This document shows, one piece after another, positions 11,877 through 22,381 of a stretch of DNA of 64,000 nucleotides. The notes below the pieces were generated by a model that did not search any database, was not told where the DNA came from, and saw nothing but the letters and a program-made list of their open reading frames with translations. The stretch comes from Archegozetes longisetosus (lineage: Eukaryota; Arthropoda; Arachnida; Sarcoptiformes; Trhypochthoniidae), in assembly GCA_018873245.2 (NCBI GenBank), contig JAEMBT020000007.1:5859129-5923128 (forward strand). The letters are read 5' to 3'. Numbering within the stretch: position 1 is the first letter of the stretch; each line of letters opens with the position of its first letter. The translations under genes and the position numbers were made by a program.

Positions 11877-14107
11877 TTAAATTAATTTATTTATTTGGTC
11901 GTTAACAATATCACAATATTTTGCAAAAGCGAAGTGTCCACCAGTGCGAAAAGTCAAAACTTTGATCCAATCTTCATCAGTAATAGTTTTTTCAACACTT
12001 CCATCAGAAGAATAATAAATTAAATGTTTGTCGTTTACTCCTAAATCTTTCAAGATTCGCTTGAAGTTACTTTTGAGCACAAGTTTATCTCTTTCCCCAT
12101 AAACAATAATAGTCGGAATTTTCTTATTCTTGAGAACTTTTAATCTATCGTGAAGTTTGTCTTGTTCTACATAAGTTGACAGAACTGCTGTCAAAAATAG
12201 TTCATCAACATTTGCGTAAGACATGGGATAACCAACTTTGTGTAGTCTCAAGATATCCACTACTTTGATTCCTAATTTATTTTGAGCCAATAATGCCAAC
12301 ACTTTACTCAAACGAAAAAAAGTTTTTGAGAGCCAAATAGGTTGCGGACAGAATAGACCAATCGATTTGATTGATAGTTCTTGCGGCTAAATATGCATAA
12401 AAAGCACACTTGGTTGAATTTATGGTAAATAGCTTAAAATTTGATATCAAAGTTATTCGCTCTTTGGATAATTCTTTAATTTAGTTTAACACTGAAATCA
12501 AACTTAACTTAAATAACTGTTATGTAGTTTCATTAATTTTTTTCAGTAAATACACCTATTCCAAAGGTTCCTCAATATTTGAATAATTAGCCAAAAAAGT
12601 GCTCAATCAACAAGATTATTGAGCAGTATTTACCGCTTAAAGCCAAGGTTAGTACAGTCCGATCCCGATTATGGAACCTCGGATTATGGCAACCAATTCT
12701 TAAAGCACGACTGCTTCTATTAGGTCTATAATACTAAAGAGTTCGGTTTACGGCAACCCCGGTTTTAGCAAAACCACGATTAAAGCAATACTCATGAAAT
12801 TCGTGCATGCATAGTTTTATCGATACTCTGATTATGGCAAACTTTTTCAAACTGAAGGCAGAAAGAGAAGAAATGAATTAACCGTTCGACCAGTGAACGG
12901 CAGATAATTTATATAGAATTTAAGTAAAAGTTAATTACAACTTATGCGATAAACTTTGACAAAAAATTAATTTAGGTATCAACATTTTGCTCATATTAGA
13001 TAGATCATAGATATTTTCAACAAGAAATGCCAAACTCTTAAGACTCAATCCGGTCTTTGAAGAAATAAAAGTTTGACATTTCTTATTAGTCATTGATAAA
13101 ATATATGACTTATATTAGCAGAAAGTTGATACCTAAATCAATTTTTTTGTCAAAGTTTATCGCATAAGTCATAATGAACTTAAATTTTACACAAATTGTC
13201 TGCTCATTATCTGGTCGAATCGTTAGTTCATTTATTGTCTTTCTGCCTTTTAACAGTTAAGTGATGCAAAAACACTTTTAAAATCAGTTATTTCTGTTTT
13301 TAAAATATTCACTTTTTTCGACTAAAAATGTCGACAAAACGTATGCGTCTATTTCATTAGAAGATATATTTGGAAACAATTCTGATTTAATGTATTACTT
13401 GAATTATGGCAACACAATGTCAGTGCACGGACAAGTTGCTATAATCGGGGTCAGACTGTATTGAAAACTTAGAATTAAACGCTAATTAACTTGAATGAGA
13501 GTTGAGAGAAAGTAACAAAAATCTAGTGAACAATATGTAAAAGTATTTTGATTCAAAAATGAATGTTTATAAAGGTTCTCACATCTGTCCAAAGCATTGA
13601 AACGGGATGAATGCCTGCTGAATGAGTTATCAAACAATCTATGTTTGTGATATTAAGAGCTCGCAAAAAGTCACGAATCAATTCAGACCTCTCTTCAGTC
13701 GAGTGCCAGAATGCCATTGTCTGTCGAGTTAGAGAAAAGTCAGGTAAATTTGGGGCAATCACACGAACGTTAGATCCTTCGGTATCGAAATGATCGATTA
13801 ATTCGACGAAGTGTTTGTGATAACCTGGAATGCCGTGAATGGCGACAATTGTTTTGCTGCAATTATGACTCCTATTATGTCTGGTAGTGTCCACATATTC
13901 AATATTCACATCCAACCCATCTGATGGACTGTTTCGGTATAGTCTCGGATTTTGTTGTCGCAACTTATCGAACAATTGGCCGCAAGTTTTAAATTGAACT
14001 GTTTTAATGCTATTTGTTGAGTATTTGAGCCTTTCACAAACAAATACCATATTTGACTTTAATTTTATGCCATTTATCAATCGATTTACAATAAACATTG
14101 TTTTCAC
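11877..14107 (-). CDS. Alpha/beta hydrolase copy B (DUF1057-like)
   Basis: Two exons, 14107-13583 and 12386-11877, separated by a 1.2-kb intron, encode 344 residues. The first ~33 residues are basic and Ser/Thr-containing without early acids, ending RLKYSTNS, which suggests a mitochondrial presequence. The fold markers are AIHGIPGYHKHF (oxyanion loop), THSAG (nucleophile Ser; the usual first Gly is Thr), GERDKLV (acid) and GGHFAFAKY (His). Sequence style matches the nematode/arthropod DUF1057 group, whose substrate is unknown to me. Relative to copy A it lacks four residues after DILR. It is the right-hand unit of a tandem duplication, and its intron carries a foldback transposon. A TATATAAA-like box sits ~520 bases upstream, at 14627. 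Confidence 0.82.
12655..13458. mobile_element. 804-bp foldback DNA transposon (Tc1/mariner-pogo type) in hydrolase B intron
   Basis: The ends are matching inverted repeats: CAGTCCGATCCCGATTATGG on the left and, in reverse complement, CAGTCTGACCCCGATTATAG on the right. Both are flanked by TA, the target duplication of this superfamily. Inverted similarity continues inward over ~320 bases per side, for example AACTTATGCGATAAACTTTG near 12942-12961 against its complement near 13150-13170, so the element can fold into a long hairpin. No transposase frame is present, so it is non-autonomous. The equivalent intron of copy A lacks it. About 30 extra bases just left of the element are also absent from copy A. 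Confidence 0.85.
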
Positions 14108-14632
14108 TAATATTTTAATTTTTAAATTACTGTTTTTCTTTCTAGGGAAATCCCAAATTCTTGAATAACTGCGGCTTTAATAATATCACGAGCTCTTTAA
14201 ATATATCGATTAATACTAGTGTTGAAGATATACATTAAATTATGAACATGTAAATACGACAACTTTAAGTAATATTTTTTCAAATTGCATTCAAAGAGTT
14301 GAGCAAATTAGATTTTGTTTCAATTCTAATATTTTCATTTTTTTCTTAAGTTGAATTCAACTGTGAATCTAATTGTCAAAGTTTTAGTTTTCAGTTAAAA
14401 CTGATTAGTGCACTAATCTGAGAATTATTCAAAAACTTGACAACACTGTTAGTCTCTCATCCCGTTATTTATTGACACTGAATGATCTAATCAATACGTA
14501 ATTACTGTATTATTTTCCAAAGTTATCAACACATTAACCATTGTTGACGTCGTGTATATTCAAATATTTTGAGTCCCTCTTCAAATTTGACTCATAGAAT
14601 CCGATGTTATACAATAGACCCCTTTATATAAA

Positions 14633-15652
14633 CGTTACAAATAAGAGACCGATTGATAGCGAAGTCAAGCCTCGCCTTTCATTTTGTTGGTATTTCTCGA
14701 TTACAACTGAATCACTGGATTAAAAACCATCATAACAGGTATTTTTGCATTGTTTCACTTAATTAACCTCAATATGAATAACTAACGAACCAAATGCTTG
14801 TAAAATTAAAACGTTTTCGCCTCTAATTTGTTGTAATAAATGTTATTAATTTGAGTTGATATCTTTCAAAATACAATCGTAGCTTGACTTAAGTCTTAAA
14901 TTAAAAGCAACTTAATGCAATCCTATGATAGACTTGAGGTTTTTGTCAACCTACAAACTTTTAAAAACTTATTTTCGATATTGTTCGTTATCATATCTAT
15001 ATCAATAATTACTTCTATTAGCGTTTAGGACAGAATTGGCGCTAATTTTAAAATAGCATTGATTATTCTGACAACATGATTAGCTGTTGATTAGTCTTGA
15101 TTGTGTGATAACCTAATGACTAGTTCAAGTTTTAATTGCACATAAAATGATCTTATAATTAAAAATGACAGTTTTCAGCTTCTCACATAAAGTTCTCAAA
15201 CTTTACAATTTATTTATTGAGCAATTATTAGCAAATTGATATATTTGCAAGCAATGCATTCATATTTGCAGCAGGCATTTCCTTAGTAGTGGAACGATCA
15301 AAACTATTTGCAATTTTCGTATTGTTATTTTGAATACAATATTTGCCAGGTCTATTCGATCACTTAGATTATGACTCGCAAAATGTTCAGAATTAAATTG
15401 TTCTTAGCTGTTGCTTCCTAATTCAATTAATATAGTTTCAATTACTCGAATATATACCTATTTTTAATTTAATATCTAAAACAATTTAATTTTGAACATT
15501 TCGTGAGTCATATTGTAAGTGATTGCACAGACTTGACATAAACTTGGTAAATGTTTGCATTTAAAATAGCAATGCATTACTAGCCAATATAGGTCAATTT
15601 AGCCCTATCTACACTATACTAAAACTCAATTAAATCTTAGTTGACAGCCGAC
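14633..15652. other. Intergenic stretch upstream of the zinc-finger gene
   Basis: About 1 kb of AT-rich sequence with no coding signal. It presumably holds the upstream regions of the hydrolase gene (minus) and the zinc-finger gene (plus), which diverge here. Confidence 0.45.
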
Positions 15653-17252
15653 ATGCATGTCGACGAATTTATATTCAACTGTTGCGTGTCATCCATGATA
15701 TCTGATGATATACCAGTGGCACCAGAAGAGTGTGCAACGAATGTCTTCTCAATCGATGAAAATAAAATCCGTGACGCGAATGGCATCATATTTGCCGAAG
15801 CAATCACTTGTTATAAATGTACGTTTTGCGGCAAAATGTTTGCTGCTATGGAAGTAGTTCTCACTCATTATCAGTCAAACCATAGATGTTCAGTCATTCC
15901 ACTACTTAAAGGTAATCACGTTATGATGGGTTATCAAATTATTCAATTCAATTCAATTTAAAAGGTATGAAAAGTATGCCTAAGATCTCGACACCTAAAC
16001 TCAAAATTCGGAAAAATAAATCTCCGGAAAGCGCACAACCCCTCAAAAGAGGCAGACCATCTAAAACTTCATCGGCTGCTTACGAAATGGGCAAATTGAA
16101 TGAATTGCGTAACACCAGATCTAATATACCAGAGAGTCCTTCATTCAAGAAGTTGAGACTTTTACGAGAAAGTACTGAAAATCAGCAAAAATTTCCAATT
16201 AAATTGCATTACAAGAAAGAGAAAACAGGAAAAAACTTTGCATGTCGTTATCCGGGTTCGTACGCTTTAAATCCATGTTATCTTTTAGTCAGTTAAAACT
16301 AACCTCTGCAAATTTGCTTAATTGATAGGTTGTGAGAGAAAGTTCACTTATCATAACAGTTTGTTATCACATCGCAAAACACATAAACTCATCAAATTGA
16401 AATCATATAAATGTAATTGGAATGACTGCGAGTTTACCTGTTCTGATGCGGCAGGACTTGAGTTCCATAAGAGAACACATTCCGGGGATAATCCCTATAA
16501 GTGTTCGTGGCCTGGATGCGACAAGTCGTTCGCTGACGCATCGGCCAAAGACCAACATTTACAGAAAGAACATATCGGTGATAAGACTCTACAGTGTGAT
16601 TATCCGGGATGTTGTGCCAAATTCAAGTTTGCGTCAGAAAGAGATAGACACAAGTTCGTTTCATTCCTCATTTATTTAGACTTTTTACTAGTTTTCTCAC
16701 TAACCAAAGCTCACTTTTCTTATATTTTACTTTTACTTTAGAGCTACACATCTCGGAAAGAAGATCTCAGCACCAGTTCCAGTTACTAGAAAAATGCCTC
16801 AATTAGTTTTTAGTAGCTCTTCAGATTCTGATGACGTCGACGATGACGATGAAGATGAAGAGGAAGAAGAAGAGGAGGAAGAAGTAGAAAATGAGAATGT
16901 AGGAGATCTGGACAATAATAAAAATCTAGAGATTAGGGACAAGATTGACGTTGAGGTTGATTCTGAACCTTTGGATTTATCAAAAAACAGTGATTCAATT
17001 AAAGAAACGAAGAAAGAAGAAAAAACAGAAACTGTTGATAAAACAAATCAGAAAGTTGGTCAAAGTAAAACACCGAAAAAGACAATTCCTAAGACACAAA
17101 TCTTTAGATGTGATTACCCGGGATGTAGAAAAACATTTCATAGTTCTGATGAGCTAAAACAACATGAAAAAGATACTCATAAGACATCATCTGCTGAAGG
17201 AAGATCTCGATATGAAAGAAGATGTAAAGGAAATCTTTATTATAAAATTTAG
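15653..17252 (+). CDS. Six-finger C2H2 zinc-finger protein with acidic tract and CtBP-type motif
   Basis: Four exons, 15653-15911, 15965-16255, 16329-16653 and 16742-17252, encode 461 residues. The start is the ATG after an in-frame TAG; an upstream TTG is not used. Finger 1 (C-x2-C...H-x4-H, YKCTFC...HYQSNH) is in exon 1. A basic, proline-containing linker (LKRGRPSKTS resembles an AT-hook) follows. Fingers 2-5 are contiguous with C-x4-C spacing and the YPGC/WPGC style. Next come a Ser-Asp-Glu acidic block and the sequence EPLDLSKN, a match to the PxDLS motif that recruits the CtBP corepressor. Finger 6 lies near the end (CDYPGC...HEKDTH). It is probably a nuclear DNA-binding repressor. No ortholog name is claimed. 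Splices fall inside fingers 2 and 5 and restore exact finger spacing, which supports the model. Another 3' exon cannot be excluded. Confidence 0.85.
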
Positions 17253-17778
17253 TTTTTCCAACCATAAATGTATTTTTAATCAAATGCTTAATGTTATATA
17301 GAGCTGAAGTCACGGTAAATCCTAAATGCACTTCACTCTACAAAGTGTTCAATCATTCAAGTGGTTTATGTCTAATCAGATTTTTATCTTTTTGTTGCAA
17401 ATAACTCTAAAGTCGATTATATTCCAAGTTTATAACAAACCTTTGATCAAATTAATTATTGAAATAAATTATTAATGTGTTGATACATAAAATTACGAGT
17501 ATTCATCTCAAAAATAATGGTATTATGTTGAAATAAATTCGATCCTTTAATCCCATTTAGACCGAGTCCATTCTCACATGTGAGAAATCAAATCAAGAGT
17601 TTGTATAAATAGTATATTCGTCAAGTTGTGTCTATTAGGAACATTTTTAACTATTATCAGCTCCTAATTCTCATCGAATCCCTCTCAAAATCTTTAGTCT
17701 CTACTCTGACTTTTTTATTAACTGGATTTACAGAACATACTATACATTAACGAAGTTTAACAAATGATGATATAATTA
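17253..17778. other. Zinc-finger 3' flank
   Basis: 3' UTR candidate region with an AATAAA-like signal near 17462; otherwise nothing recognisable. Confidence 0.4.
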
Positions 17779-18273
17779 CAGGGTCACCAAATTAAGACTT
17801 TAGTTTAAAAAATTCTATAACTTCCATATGTTTTAATGAAAATTAACAAAAACTTGACAGTACAATAACGAGATCGACGGATTTCATTTGCACTATAAAT
17901 AATACTTTTCAAATGCTTTCCATCAGCAACTGTGAGATTTCGAATTCTATCTTCTAAATGACGCAATACATTTGAGATTACTTCGCTTAAATTTGATTGC
18001 ATTTCGTTCTTAATTGCATCTTCAAACTGCTCTAAGTTTTGCGTACCACAGGAATAAACTTTATCTTTCAAATGTAAATGTCCCCACAGGAAATGATTCA
18101 ACGAAAATATTCAATATGAATAAAAAAATCAAAATTAATTAAAAATCGATTTAAATTATTCTGAAATTAATCCGCTACTAAGGTGAGTATGCGTACAAAA
18201 TATTTTTATGAAATTCGCGTGTGTTTTAAATATATAGCTATTTTAAAACTGAATCTTCAATTTGGGCACCCTG
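17779..18273 (-). mobile_element. 495-bp DNA transposon remnant with TA target site
   Basis: The left end CAGGGTCACCAAATT and the right end (reverse complement) CAGGGTGCCCAAATT form inverted repeats flanked by TA. Inside, on the minus strand at about 18101-17850, lies the C-terminal piece of a DDE transposase: the FLWGHL and LKDKVY segments (the FLWGYLKDKVY style of mariner-like enzymes), then LEQFEDAIKNEM. The N-terminal two thirds, including the first catalytic Asp residues, are absent, so this is an internally deleted, non-autonomous copy. A more decayed relative lies at about 24691-25110. Confidence 0.8.
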
Positions 18274-20129
18274 TATACATGTTCAATTTTCTAATACATT
18301 GTTATATATTTTTATATAGCTGGTCCTCATCTATAGATACTTTAATGAATCTCAGGATATCTTGTATTTCATCGATTTTAAGTTCATTCTTGAGACTGAG
18401 AAATGAAAACTCTTGAAAAATCGTGTTTTCCCTAAATCAAACTACCGTCGAAAGTATTCAAGCGTACGTTCATATGCTTATAAGTTTTGTTTGAATTTGT
18501 CTTTTCCTTATTTGAGATATTTTTCTTGTAATTACAACTTTATATCTGTTAAACTTTTACGCGTACATTTTTGAAGCAAGGCTTCATATTTACTAACTTG
18601 ACAGCCTTAAAAATAACATAAAAGTATTTTGTTTTGCGGTTTATCGCTTAGTATATTAAAAGTTTTCATGTTTTTCTGTGATATAAATCGAAATTATCCG
18701 TTTTAAAAATGGTTTCTAACATATATTTTAAAATTTCAATAAATTTTCTAAATGTGTGAGACTCTCGCCTCACGCAAGTAACCGATGCGGGAGACGTGAG
18801 TCAGACCCTTCGATGCGTGAGAATCACGCGAGTTGCGTGAGAGGAGGTCAGCCTGGAGACTGGTCAATATTATGCGAACCTAATACAACTCGCAAGACAT
18901 GGACGAACAATTCTAAAAGTTCGAACAGAGTAAATTTGAATAAAGCTACCAACAAGTTTTGGAGCGCTAGATATGATACAATAGATGAATGAAATTTTTC
19001 TCTCGTAAATCAGTTTCTGACAATGCTTTCAAGGCATTGAACATATTAAAAGACGAAACATATGTGACTAAAAATAGAAACTTCAAACAAAAGTCAATCC
19101 TCAATTACTTTAAGACGAAATGATAATTTGTACAACAGTTCGCTATCAAATGATTTTCTATTAAACAATCGTTGTACTTTATAGTAAACTTAAATCTCAA
19201 TAAAAAATATTTGGATTTTGAGGTATTTATAGGCGACTCGATAGTATTTAACTTTTTTATTATTTAGTAAATTTTACAGACCTTCAAACAAATACTAAAG
19301 AGGTAATGCTGAAAGAAATAAGTTGAACTAAAAATAGGAAGAAGTTAGGAATAAAGAACATTGCCGAACCCTGCCTATCATATATTTTTAAATATATGAT
19401 AACATATTTAATCACGATGTAAAATGTAATATTTTGGCGGGAACCCCACCCTCCGCCTCCACCGGACTCCCCATTTTAGTCGCCGCCGAGGCTTACTCTT
19501 GTTCCTCCAATTCCACGCAGATATCATTCAGAAATTCTGCGGGAATTGGAACTCAGGCAGATGTCGTGCATACCCGAGATCCCACCGAACTGCCGATATG
19601 TATTTTTTAACGCTGAATTCGAATATAAAATCAAAACTTTGTTATATCGAATAGTTTTCGAGATATTCGAATTTTTTGTCGAATTTTTCGATTTTTTGAT
19701 TTTAAGACTTTTGAATATATGATATATGGTTTCGATGTAGAATTCAACACTGACTACAAATATGAAAACCATTTTTCGATATCTTTAATATCCACCGAAT
19801 AAATCTATATTTTATCCCATTGTAAAACTTTAACGCCATCTAACGTTTAAACTACAAGTTGTACAGAGGTGGGCCCATTGGCAATTTTGATCAGGCTGAT
19901 GACCTCTATTAAAATATATCATCAGATCCCGAGTGCCAAATTAGCCAGAATCCCACAGACTTTCCGGCAGTGTTCTTTGGGAGAAGAGTCCAGAGTCATA
20001 GATCGGTTGAGGTTTAAAGTCCTCAATCGGTTTTTACTTACTAGAAAAAAAAAGTTGAAACCACAACAAATTGGTAGCTCTAGTCATCATGAAAATTTTT
20101 AAAGAATCTTGCAATATAATGAATAAATA
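18274..20129. other. Gene-free accessory stretch with two GC-richer islands
   Basis: 18740-18860 and 19430-19600 (extending patchily to 20000) are clearly richer in G+C than the surroundings. They contain CGTGAG/GCGTGAGA motifs and CCGCCTCCACCGG-type sequence. Open frames at 18756-18992 and 19869-20102 start without ATG support or without any recognisable domain and are not called as genes. The islands look like decayed foreign or transposon sequence, but I cannot name the source. Confidence 0.45.
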
Positions 20130-20694
20130 TTAGGTTGAGGAAAAAGTTTTGTCATAAATCTAAGCGTAATTTTTCGATCTAATTTTTGACACTTTATTGT
20201 TAACAAATTTTTTCAAATTATAAACTTCAAACACAGGTATTGAACTCTAATTTAATGAACTAAAGAGCAATTTCAAGTTACTCCTCGTGATTCCTAGACA
20301 TGTCTTCAAACAAGAGCACATCCGCCACTGTTTGCTCTATGAGTTTGACCTCAAGAAAACCGTAGCCGAAGCTCACGAAAACATCACTCGTGCATATCCA
20401 GAAGCATAGAGACTCATCGTTTCTGGATATGCACGAGTGATGTTTTCGTGAGCTTCGGCTACGGTTTTCTTGAGGTCAAACTCATAGAGCAAACAGTGGC
20501 GGATTTGCTTTTGTTTGAAGACATGTCTAGGAATCACGAGGAGTAATTTGAAATTGCTCTTTAGTTCATTAAATTAGAGTTCAATACTTGTGTTTGAAGT
20601 TTATAATTTGAAAAGATTTGTTAACAATAAAGTGTCAAAAATTAGATCGAAAAATTACGCTTAGATTCATGACAAAACTTTTTCCTCAACCTAA
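20130..20694. mobile_element. Palindromic mariner element (head-to-head 5' ends)
   Basis: Both ends carry the mariner inverted repeat TTAGGTTGAGGAAAAAG. The two arms (~20130-20400 and ~20415-20694) are nearly perfect reverse complements around a ~16-base loop near 20405-20420. Each arm contains the mariner 5' region and the first codons of the transposase, recognisable by HIRHCLLYEF and EAHENITRAY, the N-terminal helix-turn-helix. All of the catalytic region is missing. The arrangement arises when an element is internally deleted and one end is copied in inverse. Any transcript across it would form a ~270-bp hairpin. Confidence 0.92.
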
Positions 20695-21671
20695 TATATT
20701 TAATGAATAGAATTCATCTTAAACATTGAAATATCAACTTGCAATTTTGTTCACTTCTCTACCATAACATACAATCTCTCCCCCTCCCCCCGATGTGTTT
20801 TCGGATATAATGAATCCGAATTAACATCAAGCTTATATTCTAAGAATATCTGTACATTCAATTAATTATGTGCTTCATATCTTAATTAAATCTCAATTAT
20901 GGCTGAATTAATTACTAAAGTAATTATTGCGTTATTCGCAAATTATTTGCAACTCAAATGTGTCAAATTGTGCTTTTGTTACCAATTGTATGCTAAATAA
21001 CGAAATAATATTTATGTAAAATCGTATTTACTTCATGGACAATCATTTGATCGACAATGTTCTAGACTGATTAAATTCACATTTTAAAAAATAATCGGAT
21101 AAAAATGCAAATTAATAATTAAGGTTTAAATTAGTTTACTTCTTTTTCATTATCATATTAACTAATGTAGGAATACTTAAGATAAGTCTGAGTTAAGAAT
21201 TTTGGTTCATTACTCTAGAATTTTTTTATTAACGTAATGGAGTTTTGGCTAACTTTGTTTCTGCAACTATTTAAGGAAGGTTAAATTGACTCTAAGTACT
21301 TGTCGTTCAAATGAACATTAACCCACGGTCACATATAGCGTGGGTATAATAACTCGCAAATGAATACTATAATTCAGAAAGATAATGCAAACGTGAAAGT
21401 TATGAAAATTCCTTTCATTTGGCTCATCGCTAATGGCCCGAATTCATACTGGCTCGTATCAACTCTCTCGTTGAAGTCAGGCCCATAACCTTTAGGTTTG
21501 AGAGCCATTGCGATCTCGTGTTGAAGGATTCCACTCTCCGTCAATCGATTGATCCTTAACGCAATGAGTAAAGTTATCGAATTAAAGATATTTATCGGCT
21601 TTTCATCAGTTTATTCTATTACTGATAAATCAATTATCCTACGCAATTAAAAACAGCTGAATTTATTTAAC
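20695..21671. other. Gene-free stretch
   Basis: AT-rich with no coding signal. A short segment at 21420-21560 is slightly richer in G+C but shows no open frame or RNA fold that I can support. Confidence 0.4.
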
Positions 21672-22381
21672 TTACACAAAATTCAACTTATCAAGATGAA
21701 TTTTATCGAAACGTTCAGTGTGAAGTATGAAATAGGGCATCATTCCTTCATCAGACTCCGAAATATGGAAATCATATCCTTCTTTCAGTTTGTCAAACTC
21801 ATTTTTCATCCAGCCCTTCGACGAAGTTTTAATGTAATGCAATAACAAATTATTGATTACGCAGAACGCTTCTCCTTCAAACATTTCTTTAAAGAGTTCA
21901 TTAGCAAAGTCCTTCTTGTAAATAAGATCAGTAGGATCTAAAGAATACAATCGTTTCCTGAAATTTATTGCCATTGGTGATTGATCGTTTTTGACGAATT
22001 CAGAGAAATCCATATAATCCACAGTTATAATCTTCAAACTGTTCGATTGAGGTTTTGAATATAGGTCATCGTACGTGTTGATAACATCGATTTGCTACTT
22101 TCGGACAAGAAGATCCCATAAATGGCCTGAGAATGCGGCCAGTAACACTGTACAAATAAGGAGCCAAATTCCTGCACACAAACGACTCAATGGGCCTCTT
22201 GGTTGTAATGAGAAATAATCTGATAGCAGAACAGATGTGTATTGCCACAATGTCTTCATGTATGATCTAAGAGTTTGACTCTTGATAGTAACAAGATATG
22301 TGATCATCAGCAACGATGCAATTATACAGCCATACACTTCGATATCAAAGCAATTAAAGTGACTGAATATTGACCATTCAA
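21672..22381 (-). pseudogene. Ionotropic receptor (IR) pseudogene, pore region and second lobe
   Basis: A minus-strand frame from an AG acceptor at ~22382 encodes TM1 (about YGCIIASLLMITYLVTI) and the pore-to-TM3 block. That block includes GPLSRLCAGIWLLICTVLL, matching GPLRIMFCCWLLACLVLT of the IR gene at 45867-47964. The frame then meets an in-frame TAG at 22095-22097, right after the TM3 segment. Beyond the stop it continues in the same frame with IDVINTYDDL, matching IDTINELAF in the intact gene, and runs to 21672 through part of the second ligand-binding lobe. TM4 and all exons for the first lobe are missing. It is a truncated, nonsense-mutated chemoreceptor relative; a stop-codon readthrough gene is possible but less likely. 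Confidence 0.8.

Larger units (their letters stand above)
9711..14632. repeat. Tandem duplication, units ~9711-11691 and ~11692-14632
   Basis: Both units carry the same 3' flank (CTCATTAACAAAA...), hydrolase exons 2 and 1, and the same upstream region including TTAGTCTCTCATCCCG and GTTGACGTCGTGTATATTC. The junction near 11691 joins the promoter flank of unit A to the 3' flank of unit B. Unit B is longer because of the intronic element and a few small insertions. Confidence 0.9.
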
